A DNA stretch of 64,000 nucleotides, taken from the NCBI GenBank assembly GCA_905147135.1, contig LR990049.1:3923428-3987427 (forward strand), given 5' to 3'. Below the pieces are notes generated by a model. It did not search any database, was not told the DNA's origin, and was given only the letters and a program-made list of their open reading frames with translations. Shown one piece after another: positions 22,301 to 33,170 of this stretch. Both the position numbers and the translations under genes were made by a program. Source of the DNA: Blastobasis lacticolella (lineage: Eukaryota; Arthropoda; Insecta; Lepidoptera; Blastobasidae). Position 1 is the first letter of the stretch; each line of letters opens with the position of its first letter.

Positions 22301-23800
22301 CCCGGGTTCAAATCCCGCTGCCGCCATGTACCAATTACTCTATAATCAGTGATGTACATTAATTGAACACTTACCGAAGCTCTTACAGTGAGGGAAAACG
22401 TCATGATGAAACCTGCAATTCAGGCAACTAAATATCATGGAGGTCAGATGGCAGTCGCTCCACTGTAATTATTTAATCTGTCAAATCTTAGATCGTGGTC
22501 AAGGCGGACACTAGGCCCTCGTACGCGAGAGCATAACCAGGATATTAACGCCAAGATGAGTTTTACTCTAAGACATGGGACGCTGTTTCTTCGGCTACCA
22601 GGCATCTACTGCACAAAGAACTGTCTGTAGCTGAGATTGTAAATAACAGTTCGTTCAGGGACAGGTGTCCAGTAATTGTACCAACAATCCTGTCCTCCTA
22701 TGTCCTGAGTTCTTACCGATTAAGATCTTGCAGTCTGTTAGTTAGTCACCACCAACTTTGACTGTCTACATCCGGATGTACTTTGCCAACGCATGTGTGC
22801 TGATATACTTACTCGATATTATTATCTTAGAATATAAACTTCGAACCAAAATAATAACCGTGACTTTAAAAAAATATTATCACTTCTATCTTTCCTGGGT
22901 GGGCGCTAAACCACGGATTATTTGATGGGATTAAGAAAATAGAATGGGTATTAAACGCGAATAATCAGACTTTCATATTAAGATTATCTATTTGTTATCG
23001 ATAATTTTATCGTGTTTACTTTCAAGGTATATACACTTTCAATGTCAGTTTTAGCTCAATACCACAATTATTATTAAAAATATCCTTTGCAGAGAGAGGA
23101 CGAGCCTGTAGAGACGGCAGGGGGCGCTTCTATGAAACAAATTGCTCACTACGGTCAGAATATACGGGACAGAGTATTCAGGAGGTGGGACTATGGGTTT
23201 GTCGAGAATTTGGAAAAATACAACAGCATCGCTCCACCCATCTACAACCTCAGTTTGATTACAGCCGATGTGACCATGCATTACACTGTCAATGACAATT
23301 TGTTGGATGAGAGAGACGTCATTGCCATGGCTAACGATATGCCAAATACGGTAGTCCGAAAAGTGGCAAGAGAAACCTTCGAACATGTTGATTTTATTGC
23401 TGCCACCGATGTGAAGGAGTTGGTGACCGATTACATTATTGAATACATTTGGAACGTGGAGGATAGGTAAGCATTTCTAGTTAATACTTTAGTGATTTTC
23501 TTTTTAATTATGGTGGTAAATGACGATTGGTTACTTTGATGGAGTTGGTTTTATCAATATTTTTCTTTATCTTTCAGTATTGGAGATATAGTCAGCAGTG
23601 AGAGCGAAGACAGCAGTGAGAGTGAAGAGAGCCCTAGCATCGAAGATGAAGACAGCAGTGTGAGTGATGAGAGCTCTAGCATCGAAGATGAAGACAGTAC
23701 CGGAGACAATAACGAGCCAGATTCCTCGATAAGCCTAGCTTCAAATATTTATTTAAGATTGATCTCATTACTATTAGTTGCCTGTTTGGCTTACATCTAG
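19305..23800 (+). CDS. acid lipase E (lipase-3-like), complete, 482 aa
   Basis: Exons 19305-19409, 19808-20009, 20569-20709, 20965-21197, 21748-21918, 23093-23466 and 23578-23800 (stop TAG), total 1449 nt in frame. Signal peptide with a run of Leu/Ile ending ILAAPS. Ser176 (GHSQGG), Asp356 (LLDERDV), His382 (FEHVDF). Exon 5 is the shortest cap (57 codons) and has lost the PPIG segment seen in A-C. Exon 7 carries a long Ser/Glu/Asp linker built from imperfect 14-residue units (SIEDEDSSVSDES), then SLASNIYLRLISLLLVACLAYI. This linker arose independently of the VPDTSEED repeat of gene A. Intron 5 (1.17 kb) holds a full-length SINE. Confidence 0.95.
22253..22560 (+). mobile_element. full-length tRNA-derived SINE, family 1, intron 5 of lipase E
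   Basis: The head has a perfect A box (TAGCTTAGTGG) and B box (GGTTCAAATCC) as for RNA polymerase III. The body has GAGGGAAAACGTC and CAGTCGCTCCACTG, and the tail CGCGAGAGCATAACC...AACGCCAAGATGA. This is the most complete copy in the window and serves as reference for fragments at 1338, 8075, 16363, 36945, 38030, 41380 and 52743. Confidence 0.88.
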
Positions 23801-26387
23801 GTCATAAGTTAAGTATTACTTTGACACACTGTAACGTAAGTAATTTGATAAATTGAGTCAAGAAAAGATAATTTTTAGGCTTAAGTTGTTGTGTTTCCTC
23901 AACGGTTGTACTTCAATTTGTCTATTGTATTTTTATCAGTGGAAGCCTATAATTGGCTATGTAATGTTATTATTGTTTATATTGTAATAACTGCTGTTGG
24001 CTTTCCTTAAGTAAATAAAATAAAATAAACAAAATTATATTTATCTGATACATAGTTTTATGATTGTTTAATATATTGTATATTGTTTATAATTAAAATG
24101 TAGTATATTGTCAGTGATTTGTTTTAAGCGACATTGTAAGGTTTATATTCTAGGTCTAGGGTTTATATTGAAATCATAAAGATGTCATCTATAATAATAA
24201 AGAGTTCTGTATTGTATTGTAATAGATGTCTATTATGATGAATGATGATGATGAAACTGACAACCTAAATATGTGTTATAGTGCAGCGGTAATCGCTTAC
24301 CACCAGGTGACCAGCTTGTTCGTTTGCTTGCTTCTATTATAAGAAAAATTACAGTGACGTATTGTTTTTAATGACAATTTCCTTATATATTATATATATG
24401 ACTATTATTATCTTTCAATACTTCATCTACTTAATACGACAACGATCAAAATTCCATTATTTAATCTTTAGTACAGAATTAGCGTCATCAAATCACCTGT
24501 TGATATTTGCACTTGATCTTTATGATTTAAATCTTCTGCTTTATTAATCACGTGTGGAAGATTAAATAATTGTTTAAATACGCAAATAATCTTTAGCTAC
24601 ATGGTTAATATCTTTCTATCTATCTTAAGAGGAGAAGCTCGCTGCGGTCAAGATTTGATTCCAGAATCGTTCGCTTGACATTCACGCCCTCGTCTTAAAA
24701 ATATCATTTGGCGCCCTTGTGACACAATCTACTTTTATTCAACGGGAATGTTATTCACAATGACAGATTGACAGCCCTGAGCCCCTGACCCTGTACCAGG
24801 AGTCACCCTTCGACAAACGATGTCGCTCTATTAGACAGTTGACGTACAGAGCGCGAGCAGGCGACAAGCTATAAAACGTTTTCCTTATCAGTGCCTAGGG
24901 AAGTTATTATGCCATGAAACAAAGATATAAAACCGTTACAAATTCACTCTTTGGACTCTTCATAAATTACCAACAAAAATTTTTTTATACCTAATCATCA
25001 TCAATGGCTTGTGAGTGACATGTTGAGAGGTTACTGTTGGTCTTTTCAGCCTCTTCCACTTTAGTGGTGGGTCTCCCCATAATCGCCAAGCTTGGTAGCC
25101 TGGTCGTGTTAAATGGTTAAATCGTGTCGGAGTAAAATGCTATGCTTGACCTTCTATCAGAATCTGCGCGGACAAAAGCCACAATTACGATATCGATTGT
25201 ATGGCCAATTGTAATGTTTACGCGTTGACTTGTATTCAGAAACGATACTTGACAATACGTGAGTGGCGTTCTGTACTATGCGTCCGTCGACTACACTATT
25301 TGCAGACAAGCACTGTGAGAACAGATAAGTATTGTTTGTGAATAGAGGTACTGACAAGTACTGTCGACATTACTCAATGGCAAATAAAGAATCTCGCGAC
25401 CTGTTGGTGGAATATGACGGCAATCGACGTCGTGTATCTGTAGAAATAAAAATAAAGGCAATCGCTATTTCGCCATTGTAGGAAATGATTGAGGTAATCA
25501 TTTCCATTCATTTATTCATTCGGAACGAATGGAATGGTCGAAATAGCCGCTGCGATCGTGGAAATAGGTTCAGATGGAATTAATGCTATAAATATGTTTT
25601 GGACTTGTAATTCAATTTTTAGTTCATACTAGTGTTTCTTAGAAATAAATGAAACCAGCTGAAGTTAGAATACGCAACACGGACAAATTTTTATCATTTT
25701 AGGCGTGTGAGCGAGTGAACGATGGCAAAATAGGATCATTTTTGACGTTTGGATTGAAGCCACGACCCAGGACCACGAATCAAACATGACAGACAGCCAT
25801 GTCAGTTAGTAACATGGACCTTGAATGAAAATGAATGAGGTGTACGATGGCAAAATAACAAAATATCCATTCGTTCTGAATGAATGGCAAATATTGAGGT
25901 GTATGCTGGCCAAATAGCAAATCCGAAAAATAAAGGCCGCGCGGCTTTAGCTCGCATGCGCAGCTACTTTTACGCATAGTCTTACTACGTAGTACCTGTC
26001 TAGTACTGTAGGCGTAGTAGAGCGCTAAGCTATCTAGCTATGTAGTATAGGCTGCCGTGACTGCTTACCATCAGGCAGGTCGTAAGCTTGTTTGTCACCT
26101 TAATGGTATAAAAAAGAAATGAAATGCGCGCGCACATTTCACGGCGCATTACAACTTTTAGCATTCATTGTAATGTATAGAATCAAATATTTAGGTAATG
26201 GTGCATATTTTCTACACCACCCCCCTCAATACAAGGGTGTCAGGGGTGTGGGTAGGGGTGTCAATGGACCGGTTTTAGTACTACGCGCCACCATTGCGTT
26301 ATCTAAATAGGCTGTTATCGTTCGTACGCGTTACAAATAAAATTAGTGAACGATTTTATCGCCATTTGTGAGGTGGAAACTGTGAAG
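23801..26387 (+). other. intergenic region between lipase E and psiF
   Basis: No gene recognised. A dispersed-repeat fragment lies at 24280-24345 and another at 26045-26115 (both minus-sense). Several dyads occur at 25440-25560 (GGAAATGATT..AATCATTTCC) and the phrase ACGATGGCAAAATA is repeated at 25720 and 25845. A segment near 24650-24880 is richer in GC and may be an old element. Confidence 0.5.
24014..24019 (+). terminator. candidate poly(A) signal of lipase E
   Basis: AATAAA inside GTAAATAAAATAAAATAAAC, about 210 nt after the stop; no nearer canonical signal. Confidence 0.5.
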
Positions 26388-26529
26388 ATGGGGTACACGG
26401 TGGTGTTACTAAATGTCTTTAAAAGCTCGTGCGTGATGGCGTTCCTTGAGACCGGCCGCGAAACTAGATCTGTGCATGAAACTGTAATTTGTAATATTTT
26501 ATACTATATTTTATACGATATTTCGATGG

Positions 26530-26885
26530 ATAATATAATAAAAAACATACATACACAGTCACGCCCGTATCCCATAGGGGTAGGCAGTAATTTTTTTTAT
26601 GTTAGTTTTAGGCATGCTGCACTTTGCACTAAAACTACCTAAACATAAACAGTAACGTAACCGACAGACAAATGTCGGAAAATTCCCGACCAAGTTTACA
26701 TACCTATACTCAAATATTTTCTGAACCGATTTTAAAGAAACAAATCTAAGAACCATCTTGATTAAACTACCTTTCAAATAAAGAAAACCGCATCGAAATC
26801 AGTCCACCCGTTTGGGAGCTACAATGCTACAGACAGACAGACACACAGAGCAGATACACACTTCAAACTTATAACAACCCTCTTT
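26530..26885 (+). mobile_element. retroposon fragment in intron 1 of psiF
   Basis: CAGTCACGCCCGTATCCCAT and GGGGTAGGCAG, then further on AACCGCATCGAAATCAGTCC, GGGAGCTACAATGCTACAGA, CAGACAGACAC and ACTTATAACAACCC. These phrases are typical of RTE-like 3' ends in moths. Confidence 0.6.
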
Positions 26886-27600
26886 TTTCATCGGGTGTGA
26901 AAAAAGGAATAAATGGGCACCCAAAAAATCCTGAAATGCATAGTCAACACTTCTCCGATAACGAGTTTGAAATAGGAATTACGAAACGAGAGTTGGCCAC
27001 TGAGACAGATTGGTGGAGCAATTAAAAAGTTGAAAATTACATTTTGACTGTGCTCCACTCCGGACACTTGACTGATAATTGTAGCTAACTTCACAAGCGC
27101 TACTAATTACAACTTTGACAATGATGTGCCGTTTAAATTGACTACCGACACCAACATTGGGGTACCTCTACACGATAATGTAAATAAAATAAATGTGGTT
27201 TTGGTAAGTAGTTAGGTTAAACGCGTTATTTAGCTATGAACACCGTATAATGCTAATAAAGCCGTGTATAATTAAAAAACACTACAAATGAGTAGTTGGT
27301 GTGGGTCAAGAAGAGGTGATCCCTGACGAATAGTGTAATTGTCAGCTGGTGCCCATCGAGTGCCTACCTTTAAAAATATTCATTTAATCATGTCACAAAG
27401 CATGAAGATTTAGGAGAAAGTGATAACCATATGAGAGACTAAAGTGAGGTATCACAGAACCAATTCGTTTTTATGCCTGGACTGTAACCAGTGGTACAAT
27501 GGACGCCATATTCGTAATTCAACAATCGTGTGAGAGATACAGACGTCCACATTATAAACCTGCACAGGTGTTCGTTGACCAATAATGATTGACCAATGTC

Positions 27601-27862
27601 TTTTTTTTTTTTTTTTTATGTCATACGGTAGGCAAACAGGCAAGCGGGCCACCTGATGGAAAGTGGTCACCACTGCCTATAGACATTAGCAACACCAAGA
27701 GTATCGCTAATGCGTTGCCCACCTCTATAACACGTTGCTCTGGCAGCAAAAAGCAAATGCCACTCCACTGCCAAAGCCACGGTTCCCCAAATCCCCACCC
27801 CATGGAGCACTGGAAACCTTACTCACCGGCAGAAACACAATACTATTTAAAAGAGTATTATT
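27601..27862 (+). repeat. dispersed repeat family 3, best copy
   Basis: Starts with a T tract and ATGTCATACGGTAGGCAAAC, ends with AAACACAATACTATTTAAAAG. The copy at 42090-42343 is the reverse complement, about 97% identical by eye. Partial copies are at 31290-31415, 33941-34070, 34389-34594 and 54384-54500. Confidence 0.85.
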
Positions 27863-28335
27863 AGGGAGTCTTACGAGGCAGATCAACAAGGACCTTGGTA
27901 GACCAGTACGAATTTTTCATTCCTTTCTTGAAGAACTCCATGTCGTACAGTCCTTGGAGCTTAATCCGCAACCCTAGTATTCGTGGGAAAAGTTCCTTTC
28001 TTTAGAACCGCACATTGCGCGACCAATTTCGTTTGAAGGTATGATAATGAACTACGTGCCTGTGGCACGTTGTAAATTATGAAAATTTTGTAGCATTTGG
28101 ATGTCCTTGACGCCTAGCGAATGCGATTTCCAACCAGAGAACATCATAGCGGCCGGTTACCATGCCGAGCGGCACCACGTGGTCACGTCGGACGGGTACA
28201 TCCTGGAGATGCACCGAATCCTGTTCAAAAGGGGCATGAGTGACGGCGACCCGGCGCGATCAGTGGTGTTCCTCATGCACGGACTGATGGCCGCCTCGAA
28301 TTTGTTCATTGATCTTGGTCCGGTCTATACGTTAG

Positions 28336-29266
28336 TGTTTTGTTGTGTAGAGTGTAAGGAAGTGGTAGTATGTACTGGACATGCTTTTGTTGCTGGACAT
28401 GGACTTAGGGTCACGGGGTATGCAAAAGTATTAAGTTAGTAGTAGTTAAGTATGTATGCCATGAGCAAACTCACGTGCTTTTAACTTTTTAGCTTTGGGT
28501 TTTCTGATTTCTGACCATTATTTCAATTAAATAGTAACATTTACAATTCCAACTTTCGTAACCTGATTCTACGCAAAGTAAGGCCAACGGCCTATAGAAC
28601 AACGAAAGATAGAAAATTCTAAATAATTTGCCTTTTAAGGGAGAGGAGTACCTTTGCATCGACTAAACTGTTTAGTCGAGTTTTGTAATTCTCAAGAATT
28701 CCACACAACTAAATAATTAGTCGATGGAGGTGCAGACGGCATCAAATGTATAATGTATGTATGTAATAGCAATTGATGCAGTCGATCATCGATATTTTTT
28801 AGCTTCTAAACAAATCGACCTAAGTCGTATCTCGCAACCCTCGAGTCAAGGTGCTACAAACAATGCCAATTAACAACTTTAACATCTAGAGGGCAATCAG
28901 GAAAGGCGAGAAACAGAAATGACGCATATCTTTTATATATTTAAGTTGTGATATAAACAACTAGATTTTTCTCGCGACTTCTCCCGCGTTGAATACAGTT
29001 ATTACGTTCCTGACCCGTTCCCTACTGAAACTTTATGTTATATTTTAATATTTTGTGTAAATGTATTGTTCTGGGCGATAATCTACAATACTGTAAAAAT
29101 ATCCACAAATCCGTTTAGTCGTTTTGGCCTGAAGGAGTAACAAATATCCTTACAAACCTTCGCAGATATAATATTAACTACTAAGAATTGTAGGAAAGCT
29201 ATTGAAAAAGCAGTTTGTAACTATAAACTTTAAAGTTTTTGATAAAATATCAACTTAATTTTGCAG
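28336..29266 (+). other. gap where exons 3-4 of psiF should be
   Basis: I found no trace of [16 protein letters not shown] or GHSQGG in any frame. The interval holds a small dyad at 28658-28726 (GACTAAA-CTG-TTTAGTC inside larger symmetric arms) and otherwise AT-rich DNA. Confidence 0.65.
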
Positions 29267-30319
29267 AGCTTGGCATTGAGTCTCGGGATAGTGGAGCTGT
29301 TCCCGCCAATAGCGTCAATTGTGAACAATATGGGAAATTATTCTGATGAAACTATGAAAGAGCATTTAATAAGCGATTCTTGCACGGGAGATTTAAAAAT
29401 GAAGAGCTTTTGCGATCTTATTGGGATTGGAGATTAATTGTGAGTATTTTCATACATTATATTATTAAGTAACTATAATAAAATCACTCTGATAATTTAA
29501 AGCCCTCACGTTTACAAAATATTTGTTATCATCATCATCCTACAGATCATAACCGACATCTGCGAAGTTATAATTTGAAATGGTTATAAAAACACGTCCT
29601 TTTCTATTCCAGGAGAACAACAACGCAATAGTCGACTTCATTCAGGACAACGAGCCCGGAGGTGCTTCCGTCAAACAAATAGTCCATTTCGGTCACAACG
29701 TAAGAGATCAGACTTTCAGCTGGTAATATGGAACATTACGGCAGTGAGGTCCCTCTATCGTACAATATAGTCTGATTGCAACTAAATTGACTATGCATTA
29801 TACAATAAGCGATCCGCTATTGGATGAAAGGGATGTAAATGCCATGGCTGAGGACATGCCGAATGCGGTAATTCGCAGAATAGAAAGAGACGACTTCCGA
29901 CACATGGATTTCATTGCCGCGAATGATGTCCGGGATTTGGTGACCGCGCAGATTATTAAAGATATATGGGAGATTGAAACGTAGGTCTTATTTATATCTG
30001 TCCGAGGTTTTTCGTACGTCCGACCTAAATTTCAATGGTTATTTTATTTATCGTCGCCATTAGCCAAGCGTTCGGCGTCTTTCGTATATGGCAATTTAGA
30101 AAGAAAGAAAGAAAGTATAGCTAGTGTCAAATAAGAAGAGACTTGGCGGGTCACGTGGTTCGACTTGCGCTGCATACGATTACCTGCGCGAAATCCCCTC
30201 CACTGCCATTTGACAAGTCTCTTCTTTCGTGACGCGGGTTATAATTTCATCGACGATACGATGTAACAAAAACGTTAAAACAACATCATCATTGCGGTTA
30301 CACTTATTACTCAAAACTA

Positions 30320-31070
30320 GTGGACCCGGCGCGACTTCGTTCGCCTTGCGTTCTAACCCTACTCCACCCTACCCCTAGCTCTACCCTACCCTACACCCAG
30401 TGGCGTGCACAGAATTTTTAGACAGAGTAGGCAAAAATTATTAAACGCTATATTAACTTAGCAAAAATACTGCATCTAAATTTTGATTCGTTGATGTTGT
30501 GCAGGTATGATGCTGCCGTAAAAAAAAATCTCGTAGATAATTATAAAATATTGTTATCAGTACAGAAAGGTAAGTCAGGCAGTGTCTTTTTGCCATTATG
30601 AAGTGCACGCCACTGCCTACACCTACCTTACACCTACCCTACACTACCCTACACCTACCAACTACAAAATTTCTAAATGTCAAATTTTTAACCATATTTA
30701 ACCATAGACAACATTACATTAAGCTGTCAGTTGCGTTTTGAACGATACATCTGCTCAAGATTTTGAGATATAAAAAGTGTAACTAACACGACTTTCTTTA
30801 ATATATATATATATATACTTATATTTATTATCCTAATAAATAATCGAAATTAATAAAAAATCCATGTTCTCTGCTCTCATTGAGCATGAGATCATTTGGA
30901 AACAAACATTGTATGTTTGCTTCAAAAAAAGGCATAAAAAGTATCCTTTGTCCGTCTCCTGGTTCTAAGCTACCTCCCCACAAATTTTCAGCGAAATCGG
31001 TTCAGCCGTTCTTGAGTTATAAAAAGTGTAACACAAATAGTGTAATTAACGCGACTTTCTTTTATATATA
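30320..31070 (+). repeat. RTE-like repeat cluster with CCTACC-rich stretches
   Basis: ACTAGTGGACCCGGCGCGAC at 30317 starts a repeat known from 40497 and 56428. It is followed by irregular CTACCCTACAC runs (30350-30400, 30615-30660) and by AAATCGGTTCAGCCGTTCTT and TATAAAAAGTGTAAC tails. The poly-purine/pyrimidine runs are part of the element, not telomere repeats (insect telomeres are TTAGG). Confidence 0.6.
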
Positions 31071-31289
31071 TATTGATGTTAGTCCAGATCCAGTCAGGCG
31101 CACGATAAAATTGTATGCCGACTGTAACTGGATTTAAACGTAAACAAAAACAAACAAAACTGCGCTGCCGCACCGTTCGTCGGAAAGGAAGTGACTCGGC
31201 AGTGCGAAAGGCTACGCATGCGCCGCCAGACGCGTAGGTTTTCAGACATTACCCATCCGAGTCATATTGTAGCTAAGAATTATAAGAGT

Positions 31290-31415
31290 AACGTGTTATA
31301 GAGGTGGGCAACGCATTGGCGATAGTCTCGGTGTTGCTAATGTCTATAGGCAGTGGTGACCACTTTCCATCAGGTGGCCCGCTTGCCTGTTTGCCTATCG
31401 TATGACATAAAAAAT
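31290..31415 (-). repeat. dispersed repeat family 3, partial
   Basis: Reverse complement of the first half of the 27601 copy (GTGGTGACCACTTTCCATCAGG type), ending at GTATGACAT and an A run. Confidence 0.8.
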
Positions 31416-31695
31416 AAGGTCTACGCACTCTCAAACGTCTGGCTTGAATCACGTTATACAAATAACAATACATATATACCTCAACATTGAGTTACTGTAC
31501 CAGATAAGTTTCTGTACCAATCCTTAATTAGAACAGCATCAAGATAATCAAGTAGGTAGGAAGCACGTGACTTGGAATCGTCCCCGGCGCAGATAAAGAA
31601 CTAATTAAGACACATAATTAGCAGAAAATTAGCATTGATAATGTTCCCACACTTCCTCCAACACCAGAACTTTAACAAAAGTAAGAAGTGAAATA

Positions 31696-31897
31696 AAGGC
31701 CTTGCCACATACAAAGCTCGGCGCGAGCGCGGCGTGAGCGCGGTGCGATATTTGCTAGGCAACCATCGCGCGGCGCGATAGTTGCTAGGCAACCATCGCG
31801 CGGCGCGTTATTTGCTAGGCAACCATCGCGCGGCGCGATGGTTGCCTAGCAAATAACGCGCCGCGCTCGCGCCGAGCTTTGTATGTGGCAAGGCCTT
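31696..31897. repeat. 202-bp foldback element with internal 30-bp tandem repeats
   Basis: Terminal arms AAGGCCTTGCCACATACAAA... at 31696-31734 are matched exactly by their reverse complement ending at 31897. Inside, three direct 30-bp units (31741-31770, 31771-31800, 31801-31830) with TTGCTAGGCAACCATCGCG are followed by an inverted copy (31831-31860). Extremely GC-rich in an AT-rich region. Probably a MITE; no ORF. Confidence 0.9.
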
Positions 31898-32103
31898 AAA
31901 GATTTCCGTTCCAATTTGCCTTTAGCGAGCGAAATATTCTTTTAGGAATCGAATGCGACTGTGTGGCGAAGACTTTTTACATTAATATTTTCTTTTTCCA
32001 GGTCGGATAATACGCCTTCAGCCGATGGATAAACAAATATATTAATTAGTTCAGTATTAAAGATTGATCTCATTGTTTCTTGTATTACTAGGGTAATGTC
32101 GTT

Positions 32104-33170
32104 TTCAATTTCTAATTTCAATTTCAATTTCTTTATTTCGCATTCCATGTGTTACATATAGATGTTACAATATGATGAGAATCAACATGGACCCGGATTG
32201 GGCACAGCAAATTGGTAGAGAGGAGTCACTGCCTTGGCTTAGTTTATTTAAGAATAGCTTGTGTGACGTACAACTGTTACGAATACTAACTTAGGTACTT
32301 AATTTTAATTATTATGTTACATATATATATACTAACTAACTATGAATCAATATAATATATACCTATTTAGTTATTTACATATCTTTTTAAATCTACATAT
32401 CTTTATATATTTCGAATATATATTATTTAATTATTGCTATATATTCGCATACATATATTTATTGTACTCTATTCTAGTTTGTCATTGATGTATTCGTCGA
32501 TTGTATAATAACTTTTAGTTATCAATAACTGTTTGAGGTGTTTCTGGAAGCATTTATCTTTTGTTTCATTTTTAATAAATTCTGGTAATTTGTTATAAAT
32601 CTTTATGGACATAACTAAGGGGCTCGAGGAGTGTAGTGTAAGTCTAGAGCTTGGTAGCAACAATCTATTTTTATGGCGCAATGTGTGAGTAATTGGTAGA
32701 TCGTCCCGTCGTTTGTAAAATTCTTTATGTTTCCTAGCAAATTTACAAATTTCTAATAAATACATGCACGGTAAGGTAAGAATACGCTTTTTTTGGAAAT
32801 GAGGTTTACAGCTCTCCGTGGTATCTATGTTCGCAATTATCCGTATGAGCTTTTTCTGCATAGTAAATAGATCTGAGGCTCCCGAACTATTCCCCCACAA
32901 AACTATCCCATAGTTAAGCCAAGCATAGGCGTATGCGTAGTAGGCTACTAAGGCAGATTTTATATCGGTGGCTTTTTTGACTTCACGAAGTGCATATGCG
33001 AAACTCGAAAGTTTATTTTTTATTTTAAGTGTATGTGCCTTCCAGTCCATGTGCGTTTCCACATCTATTCCGAGCCAACGTGAACTTGTTTACTACATCT
33101 AATTTTACATTGTTATAGTTAAATTCAATATGTAATGGCTTTTTTTGCCGCGGGTGGAAAGTTAAAAGTT
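32104..33170 (-). mobile_element. LINE (Jockey-like) C-terminal RT fragment
   Basis: The minus-strand ORF 33062-32469 (197 codons) carries WLNYGIVLWGNSS and ICKFARKHKEFY, characteristic of the C-terminal region of Jockey-type non-LTR reverse transcriptase ORFs. Upstream codons (VNKFT, then WLGIDVETHMDW) continue after a one-base frameshift near 33085. The 3' end is an (AATTGA)-like tail at 32104-32150. It is 5'-truncated, inactive, and lies directly beside the exon 7 relic of psiF. Confidence 0.88.

Larger units (their letters stand above)
26388..32090 (+). pseudogene. acid lipase psiF, exons 3-4 missing
   Basis: Exon 1 at 26388-26483 is open (GTGAAG before ATG, donor GTAATT) but its signal peptide is weak. 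The exon 2 homologue begins at 28134; the acceptor AG is mutated (TTCCAA) and the donor at 28335 is lost. Pro of MHRIP is now Leu. Exons 3 and 4, with GHSQGG, are absent. Exon 5 (29267-29439) is two nucleotides out of frame with TAA at 29435. Exon 6 (29613-29980) has a stop after FSW near 29722 and a frameshift, although LLDERDV and the His motif RHMDF survive. Exon 7 remains as a relic at 32002-32090 (TTAAAGATTGATCTCATT). Intron 6 has swollen with repeats and a LINE abuts the relic. A non-functional gene; some exons could still be transcribed. Confidence 0.88.

Noticed and set aside
22258..22325. tRNA gene
   Set aside because: A and B boxes are good, but the sequence continues into a SINE body and tail repeated elsewhere, and no cloverleaf with paired acceptor ends is visible.
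30350..30660. Telomere-like CCTAC repeats
   Set aside because: Irregular CTACCCTACAC runs that recur inside RTE-like fragments at 46500 and 56480; not the insect TTAGG repeat.
32469..33062. Host gene on the minus strand
   Set aside because: The 197-codon product is the C-terminal piece of a LINE reverse-transcriptase ORF with a frameshift upstream.
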